DNA of 64,000 nucleotides. Origin: Gigaspora rosea (taxonomy: Eukaryota > Glomeromycota > Glomeromycetes > Diversisporales > Gigasporaceae). The stretch is from contig QKWP01000760.1 in NCBI GenBank assembly GCA_003550325.1, positions 156,168 to 220,167 of the forward strand, given 5' to 3'. Below, piece by piece: positions 56,302 through 64,000 of this stretch. A program made the translations under genes and the position numbers. The first letter of the stretch is position 1; the number at the start of each line of letters is the position of its first letter. Under the pieces are notes generated by a model. That model did no database searches. It was not told the DNA's origin and saw only the letters and a list, made by a program, of their open reading frames with translations.

Positions 56302-56483
56302 GATTTTCTCAACTAGAAAAATTAATCGAATGAAGATAAAGATAAATTTTCTATATTGGTAATAACCCATTTATCATTATGTAGAATCATTTGATTTTCT
56401 CAAGCTAGAAAAATTAATCGAATGATGATAAATCTTCTATATTGGTAAAAACCATTTATCAATATGTAAAATCATTTATTTTT
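56302..56483. repeat. Tandem duplication, 91-bp unit, upstream of the membrane-protein gene
   Basis: GATTTTCTCAACTAGAAAAA ... CATTTATCATTATGTAGAATCATTT, twice (56302 and 56393), about 90 bp before the start codon. It could hold regulatory sites, but no known motif is recognised. Confidence 0.88.
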
Positions 56484-56572
56484 TGTGACATGCCTAAATC
56501 TTTAATTTAAACTCAACGTAATCTTGTTAATTTAAATATCTGCTTTTTTTTTTTTAAAAAAAAAAAAAAACG

Positions 56573-59500
56573 ATGACTCCATCATATTGTTTCATATTTT
56601 TAACTATAACAATCTTCTTGTCAGTCATTTTGCCAACAGGATTTGCGCAAATTATAAGTTATTCAAATTTTAACTATACAGAAATATCTTACCAAAATAA
56701 TCTTACTGGAACTCCACCTCATGTTCTGGGTATTAGACATTATGAGGAAAGTGGGGGTGCAACGGTTGTTCGCATTGGTCGAGTGAATTATTACAATAAT
56801 ATCACTTCTAGTTACTGTTTAGAGCAGAGATTACTGCTTCGAATTATTTAAACAAATGGAAGTGTTATCAAAATAAATTATAATGATACTGATGAAATAC
56901 AAGATATAAACTATTGTTACGTTTTTGGTAAAAATCCTATAAGCATATACCCATTATTCGACCAATATATTCTGGTATCATACGTTCATGCAACCAATAC
57001 CTCTGATAATACAACTTTTATGGATCGAGGAATGGTTTTTGATTGGAATGGGGCGATTGTAAGGTATGTTAAAATATATTTGAAAATTTTGAAAATTTCA
57101 AAATGTTTAAATTTTAATAATTATTATGTATCTTGTATCATTTTATAGTAAGCTCGAATTTGGACCATCTTACTTAATTCAAGGCACGACTATTTGGAAG
57201 CCTAATGAATTTATAGTAAATAATATTACTCCTAAAAACGGATTTTTACGTTTATCCGCAGCAAATGGAACGGGTGATTTCGAATGGAGTCAATATGCAT
57301 AGTATGTCACATCCTTTGTTTATTGTTTACATATTTGATATGTATTCGAATCATTGTTTTTCACTTTCTTTTTTTACTAGTAATGGTGATGGAAGCTTCC
57401 GCTTGATGACAAAAAATACAATTCATGATAATTTTTTTACTAGCTTTCAAGTTACAGTATTTGCAACTTTAGATGGTGGATATGCGATTGTGTATGCTAA
57501 TTCAACTAATATGACTAGTACGAACTCAACAACTTCTGATGACGCCACTGAATTTACTGCAAAAGCAGGAATATATGCACTAATATTGGGTTATAATCAA
57601 ACAACAACACCCAAAAGAATAATTTTATATGAATTGTCGCAGCCGAATATAACATTCACTTACTTATATTGCTCTGTGGACTTTGTTTCAATTGGCCATT
57701 CGTGTGTTACTGCTGTAAATCATGTGCATACAGCTGTAAATCAAACCAATACTACTCAAACCGTCCCTGCCACTGTTGCACCTGCTACCACAGTTGTACC
57801 TGTAACTACCACTGTACCTCAATCTGTTACCAACCAATCCACATTTATTGTAAAAATACGGTTTCTTTCTTCTGGATCCCTATTGTCATTAGATCCAATA
57901 TTTCCACCAAATTCTAATATAACAAATGTGAATGTTAGAACACTGCCCCATGGAGGATATGCTATATTATTACGGAAATATTCTGTATTAGCTTTAAATT
58001 TAACTTTTAGTCTTTATGATGAGGAAAATAAATTAACAAATTATAACTTTCCACTGAAACCTATTGTCACAAATTTACTTGGAGCATTTGATGTGACTCA
58101 AAATAATAGTATGTTAATAGCGCAAAATGAAACATCCAATAATGCATGGAATCTTCTTTCGATAACTTTGCCTAAACTTACTCCATTTAATGGTAAATTA
58201 TTTTTTAATTTTTTTTTTTTTTTTTAAACCCTTTCTATGAAGGGACGCCGGAAGGCGTAATTATTTTTTAATTTTAAATAATTAATAAATGGATTGAAAT
58301 ATTAATCTTATTTTATTTTTGTATCTTATAGATAATGGTTATGGTAATCTACATATTACTGCTACACAACCTCAAAACAATTTTAATAGTCTAGATTTAA
58401 ATTATAACTCAATTAATATCACATTTCGAGAATCTGTTACATTTTCGAATGGTTTTCTTAACATCTATCAAATAACAAGTAGTGGTAGCCTTCTTCGGCA
58501 GAAGATTAATTCAAGAACTTGTGATCAAAGCACATGTCAAATTTTTAACAACAGCGTTATACTCAATGTTCTTGAATGTACTTTTAATGAACCAGAAGGG
58601 AAGTATTATATACAAATGGATAATAATTTTGTAATGAGCTCACAATACGGTGAACCCATGCTAGGAATTGATCCAAATATGTGGACTTTCCAAACAGGTC
58701 TATATTATATCTCCTTATTATTTAAAATTGTTTGTGGAGATTGAATTCATTTATTAATTATTTTATTGATTAATATGAATAGTGGTTGATAATCCATATC
58801 CAATGCATGATAGTAAGTGGTTTAAATTTATCTATAAAGTTAATTTCACATGTGCATTATATTAATTCTAAAATAATATATATATTAGGTAATATTCATG
58901 GATCAGTGCGATTAACAGAAAATGGAACTCGATACTTCCAAGACTTGAATTCCTCGAAACAATCTGAGTTTATCGATACATTAATAAAGGAACTCACAAC
59001 CATGATTCCTACAGAAAATAAAAGATTGGGATCAAATCAGAATACTCAATTTGCAAAATCGAATCTTCTTATCTCATTTTCAATTAGTGGCAGAAATAAT
59101 AGTCAAAAATTGTATAGCACAGAAATAGTGAAAAATTTAAATCTGCTAATAAATAATAAAGTATCTACACCCATTTCACTCGGAAATGCTACATCTTATT
59201 TAGACAACACTTATGGATTTCAAACAACCCGTAAATATTACTTTGTGTTTTTAATGCATATTTATAATTAAATAATTAATTATATTGGATTTATATATTT
59301 TAATAGACTCATTTGCAGAGAGCATTGCAGAAAATAAGACAAAGTTTATTGCACTTTTTGTAGTCATAGTTGCATTTTTATTAGTATTCTTATTCTTTAG
59401 GGCAAAAGCTAAAGAGGTGATTATTTTTATTAAAATGACTCAAATTTTAATACCCTTTTCTTTATTTTTGTTTTAACATAATATAAATATATTTAGGGCG

Positions 59501-60296
59501 AAAATTTAATCATTCTCCAATTTGGTGTTACCATGTTTCGTTTTATTTCTTATGTAATATTCGTTATTTTTGATTCTACAGCCATCTCATTTCTTTACAC
59601 ACCAAGGTAAGATAGTTTTTTATCATTTAAGTCAACAAAAAAACAATTAAATTATTAAATTTACATTCTGCCAAAAAATTTAGCTTAGTATTTTTAGCGA
59701 TTCCTACAACATTAAACTTAATTTTTGCATTTGCAATATTATTTTCGGAGCGGGAAGAACGTTTTCATAATTGGTTTGGACAACATACAAGAGTTGCTGT
59801 TACGATTGCATTAATATCTGGAGCAAATATTGATATGTTGTTTTTGATAAAGTCATATTTGATGAAATGGGATTTCTTTAATGCACCATTATCCAGAAAT
59901 TCATTGAAGGGAATCTTTTGGGGAGGTTGTCTTAACATATTTATATCTGATATACCACAGTTTATAATTCAGGTAAGTTAAAAATAAAATTATAATTATA
60001 ATTTTTTACTATACATAATTTTTTCTAACATTATGGTGGTTTAGGTGTTTTACCTCCGTTATAGTGTTGTATTCGACCCAATTCCAATAATTACCTTGAT
60101 AGCTTCAGGTCTCTCAATGGTTTCAAATATAATTACCAAATTATTTATTAGATTTAAAGTATTTGATGAGTACTTAAAAGGTCATTTAGAAAGAAAAAAG
60201 GACATAAAAAAAGATTCTATCGAAAATGAAAATGAAGCTGATGGGTTAGATATTTCGGATAAAGATAAAACTGATGGGGAAACTAAATTTGAATGA
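56573..60296 (+). CDS. Large glycosylated multi-pass membrane protein, nine exons, one stop
   Basis: Exons 56573-57063, 57149-57301, 57381-58192, 58332-58697, 58889-59230, 59307-59416, 59497-59606, 59684-59972 and 60045-60296. All introns are GT-AG and phases agree, giving 2,925 nt (974 codons). N-terminal signal peptide (residues ~8-26). The region to ~720 is rich in N-x-S/T sites, with a T/P/V-rich stalk at ~340-365 and three or four repeated -GGYAI- units. About six membrane spans lie between ~735 and 925, including GENLIILQFGVTMFRF and SDIPQFIIQVFYLRY, then a charged tail ending DGETKFE. TAA at 56849-56851 (residue 93) breaks the frame; the coding pattern continues unchanged after it. Layout suggests a receptor-like or adhesion-type surface protein. 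I do not recognise the family. Confidence 0.85.
56849..56851 (+). other. In-frame TAA in exon 1 of the membrane-protein gene
   Basis: Falls between LLLRII and TNGSVIKIN with an open frame on both sides and no plausible intron. A single substitution (for example from CAA) explains it. It could be a recent null allele or a base-call error. Confidence 0.8.
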
Positions 60297-61518
60297 AATT
60301 TTACTAAATTTTATACAGAAATTTAGTAATTATCAGATTATTAAAACAGATGAAATTGAATTCTGCTTATTTTGTCAAATCGTCCATACTGCAAATTTTT
60401 AAAAATGTCTGAGATGCAAGAATGTTTATTTTTATTTCATAATGCATTTGATAGTTTACTAAATTTCTTGATGGGAATCTTTTAATCGACGTCGTAAACC
60501 CTTTATTTTATTATGCGAAAGGATAATGTTTTTATATTAAACTGTATTAGAACTAATAAAGATTATTGAGTCAAACACATTCATCTTGAGAAATCTTGAA
60601 ATATTAACAATCAAATTTGCTGACATGTCCTGCTTACAGAATATACGGCATGCATTGCTTTGTAGTTTACGTCAAGATGGTTTAAACCATGTTCGTTTTC
60701 AGAACTATGAAATACGATATGTAATTTAAACCAAATTTAATATATACGTTATGCGTCAATTAAAAATTTTGTCAATTCTTAATTAACATGCGTCATTTAT
60801 TAATTTTTACCGATTGAATAATGACCCAGGTCTCAAAGTTATTGTATTTAATAAAATTCAAGTTAATTAAAAAAAAAAAAAATCAAAAATCAATCGCGAA
60901 GTTAAACTATCGTCTTTTTGTTCATAAAAGATAAATTATTAAAACCCTCATGTCGATACTGTAAGTCGTATTTATATTAACAAAATAATTCCTTCAAGTA
61001 TTGCCTTTATACTGTCTTTACATTCAAAAGCTTTCCAGTTTTTCTGCAGAAAATTTATTTATTATTTATTTTTATAAGCAATAACTTTTAATATTGATTC
61101 ATTAACGCAAAAAAGTGAAGTTTATTTTAAAGAAAACAAGGTCATTAGATAAATTATTACGTTCGTTAAATAATTTTATAAAATATTTTCTTCGCAGTGG
61201 ATAAATTCTTAAGTTCGTTAAGTAGTTCTATAAACTCTTTTTTTTTCATAAATAAACCATTTTAAATTGTTAAATCATTTTTTTTTAAAAAAAAGGTCAA
61301 TCAAGATTATAAAGAATAAATGACTAATAGGAAATAGTTCAAATATATCCATTTCAAAATTTATATAAATATATGACCTATTGGTATATTATTATTTATA
61401 ATCTAAGTCAAAAATTTTATTACATGTAGGTGAATCAGGTAAATAATACATTTATTTTCTTGCACAAAATTATATTACTTGATAGCATTTCATATCTACA
61501 ATATAACTAGGTCAGGAC
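60297..61518. other. 3' flank and intergenic DNA
   Basis: AATAAAG-like signals near 60557 could end the transcript. At 61145-61225, TAAATTATTACGTTCGTTAA and TAAATTCTTAAGTTCGTTAA form a short direct repeat. Nothing else recognised. Confidence 0.5.
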
Positions 61519-61943
61519 CAGTGTTGGAAATTAGTGTTCTGTGTTCTCAGAGTTCTCATGAGAACACTATTATAAATTTGTGAACAGTATAAATTTTTTA
61601 CTGTTCACTATTAAAAAATTTTTGAGAACAGTAAAATAATAATACTGTTCTCATAAATATATAATAATTAGCTATATAATTTTATATCAAACCAAAAACT
61701 GATAAAAATTCTTATCTAATTTTTATGGTTGAGGATTCAATTTGCTATAATAACTACTTATTTGAGGTATACTTCATATTTATAGTGTTCTATTATTATT
61801 ATATATATATATATATATTTTTTTTTTTAGTGAGTATAAGTGAGTATAAGTAAGTGAGAACAATAACCAACCGTTTGAGAACACTTGTAGCTATTGTACT
61901 GTTCTCATGAGAACAGTGTTTGAGTCTGAAATTTCCAACACTC
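61519..61943. mobile_element. CAGTGTTGG-type MITE
   Basis: Ends CAGTGTTGGAAATTAGTG and GAAATTTCCAACACTC. Both subterminal regions carry GTTCTCATGAGAAC palindromes and ACTGTTCTC repeats (61535-61640 and 61885-61918). 425 bp, AT-rich core, no coding capacity. Target duplication not evident. Confidence 0.78.
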
Positions 61944-62206
61944 ACGGTATATAAGTGTTAATAATATTCCTTTTTTTGAATATACAGTATATCGATATAT
62001 ATCTTTTTTGTTTTTTTTTCTAATGCTTATCTTAACGATTGGTTTAATTCATATCAAAAAGTCTCCGAGTAAAAAAACGAAAAAAGAAATAAGAAAAGGA
62101 AAAAAAAACAGAGAAAGAAACCACATAATCAATAAGCTAAACTTCATGAAATAACAATAAATTACAAAATTAATACGAATAACATGATCAATGACCACTC
62201 CCGGAT

Positions 62207-62346
62207 CAGGTAGAATAAAGGTGATATTGGGTCAGCACCATTTAGTGACCATTTGTTGGCTCTGATCATGCCACGAAGCGGCATGATCAGAGTCAATCAA
62301 ATGGTCACTAAATGATGCTGACCAAATATCACTTTTATTCTACCTG
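62207..62346. mobile_element. 140-bp near-perfect foldback
   Basis: CAGGTAGAATAAAGGTGATA ... GGCTCTGATCATGCC, a 7-base loop ACGAAGC, then the complement ending TTTTATTCTACCTG. Arms of ~66 bp differ at only a few positions, so it is young. No target duplication seen. Confidence 0.9.
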
Positions 62347-63600
62347 AAAACTGTTAAGTATCCCCTAGATAACTGTGTGACGTCATTGTGCGAAGCCAGG
62401 AACGGAAGACCTCGATAGTGGTTAGGTTTGAATGTTTAATATTATAAAGAAATATGCAGTTTATTATTAACTCAATCAGCCATAGAAGAGAAAGGAAATT
62501 TAATCATTCTTTGTCGTTTTTTAGTAAGAATTATTTATATAACAGTCAATAAAGCTTTATAAATTTTTTAACATATGTATGGATTAGATTTTTGATTTAT
62601 TTTGTTAGCGTTGATGTGCAACACAATGATTGTACACACATACAAGTATTTATATATTCGTATATACTGTAAGGATGTGATGATTAAAATACAATTTAAA
62701 AACGCAAATATTTGTTACTATAATTATTATTATTATTATTACCGACGAGTGATTTAAAGAATTAATATAGCATGATTCAAAAATATAAATACAATCAATT
62801 CCTATATTCAAACAATTCATTGTTTATACCAAAAAATACGGTGATTATAAAATAATTTGGGAGGCAAAAAATAAAAAAGAATATCAGATAACAAAAGAAC
62901 TGTTTACATACAACGCTTTCAAAATCGTAAAACATTCGATTACTTGTTTAGCTCAAAATAGTTTGAGATACTGTATCATATAATCAAACAGTAAATGCGA
63001 ATTTAGGAAACCAACATAAATAAAATTACAGAGTCGGGTATCGCACTTAAAAATTTACACAAAATACAGGAGCAAATGTTACATCGATGTGAAGATGTAA
63101 TATACGAAGTTTCTAAATGCATTCATACCCTTGCTTCGCCATAAACATTTATTCAATAAGATGCAAGATTTTGCGTACGAACACCATTTAATTTGCAATA
63201 TAACTACTGAAAAACCTTCAATATCACTCCGTTCCTGGTATTACACATGCATTATAATTGTAGTACAACATATACACTTCGCCGCCGCTAGGCAATTTAC
63301 TTGCGGTATTATTTTTACTAAGCATCCCAGCATTAGAAACTCTTAATGATATTTATCGTAAATGAACATTTATTTTGCTATCTGGACTTGAAATATGCAT
63401 AACAAACCAATATTATTGTACAGTTTAAAAGTAAAACATATTGATCTGGTTTGAAAAAAACTGATAATACATTTTATTTATAGTACAGTATTTAATCTAT
63501 AGTACTTAATAATTCTGATATATAACTTATAATCTATTTATTAATGAATGTTTATTTTATTATTCGCTTTGACTCAGATCTTGAAAAGAAAACTTATAAA
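62347..63600. other. Intergenic DNA
   Basis: An inverted copy of the CCGTTCCTGG motif lies at 62372-62404 and a partial direct copy at 63227-63240 (CCGTTCCTGGTATTACAC). A (TTA)n run sits at 62722-62740. The 71-codon frame at 63131 is unsupported. Confidence 0.5.
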
Positions 63601-63659
63601 GTAAAGCTCTATTAGAATTTACTTACAAATGCTAACAAGTGCGCTAGTTAATAAGGGAA

Positions 63660-63937
63660 TTCNGGAGGAGTTTGGCCAGGTGTATTCTAATATACAGTAT
63701 ATATATATATTAAATTTATCAACAACTGTTATTGTAAAATATAAGTTAATAAAAAAAATTGTATTTATAATCACATACCAAACTTTTCCACGTGTTAGAC
63801 GCCGTGTCATATAATGATAACCACAAAGAATTAATGAATAAAAGCCAAAAGATCTATTTCGTCAAAAAACAACACTTACGCTATTCATTGGCATTAGGGT
63901 TTCTGTATTATCAATATAAGCCATTCCACTAATGTAA
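63660..63937 (-). other. Possible exons of a gene at the right edge
   Basis: On the minus strand, GMAYIDNTETLMPMNS (about 63882-63933) is bounded by TAG on its 5' side and GTAAGT on its 3' side. A second piece, HYMTRRLTRGKVW (about 63775-63815), ends at GTATGT. Further right, FPDETIFTLVEW is open to about 63990. These look like short exons but no domain is recognisable. One base (63663) is undetermined. Confidence 0.25.
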
Positions 63938-64000
63938 AAATAGTTTCATCAGGAAAGTTGTCGCACAGTAAGACCAGATAACTGGGTGCATTTGATGAAT

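Noticed and set aside
57669..57917. Cysteine-rich 82-codon ORF (CYCCKSCAYSCKS) that could look like a small secreted effector
   Set aside because: It is an out-of-frame reading of the T/P/V-rich stalk in exon 3 of the membrane-protein gene.

Overview
The window looks like a gene-poor, very AT-rich stretch of a fungal nuclear genome. It is packed with transposons, and its few genes are broken up by short GT-AG introns of about 50-190 bp. The Sel1-repeat/protein-kinase gene with its MYTSK-type tail, the degenerate MULE transposase, the SAM methyltransferase and the abundance of DNA-transposon debris all fit an arbuscular mycorrhizal fungus (Glomeromycota, Rhizophagus-like). That assignment is from memory of those families, not from a search.

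Layout. 1-4860: a satellite of ~109-bp monomers (about 34 copies, running off the left edge), interrupted by two DNA elements. 4863-6128: a Sel1-kinase gene that abuts the satellite. 6.1-17 kb: a bed of non-autonomous transposons (hAT, Tc1/mariner, pogo-like, Harbinger-like), including a 3.5-kb hAT element with perfect target duplications that carries a 5'-truncated LINE, and a broken kinase fragment at 13.1-13.7 kb. 17.0-22.65 kb: a decayed MULE element with long inverted ends. 23.0-34.07 kb: two apparently identical 5.47-kb direct copies separated by 93 bp and one undetermined base. This may be an assembly join rather than biology. 33.8-35.2 kb (minus strand): a six-exon SAM methyltransferase gene with one frameshift; its last exon lies in the duplicated block. 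37.15-44.6 kb: a 7.45-kb hAT transposon with an intact 623-aa BED-finger transposase, the best candidate for an active element. 46.7-55 kb: a Ty3/gypsy-type LTR retrotransposon (gag, protease, RT, RNase H, start of integrase), inactive and split by nested elements up to four levels deep. 56.57-60.3 kb: a nine-exon gene for a large secreted or cell-surface glycoprotein with about six C-terminal membrane spans and one in-frame stop. 60.3-64 kb: intergenic DNA with two foldback elements and perhaps the edge of another gene.

Only four loci look like host genes (kinase, kinase fragment, methyltransferase, membrane protein), and each carries at least one disabling change or a truncated end. The rest is explained by transposons, satellites and short tandem repeats. 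Exon joins were checked by hand for reading phase, and transposon limits by inverted ends plus target-site duplications where visible.
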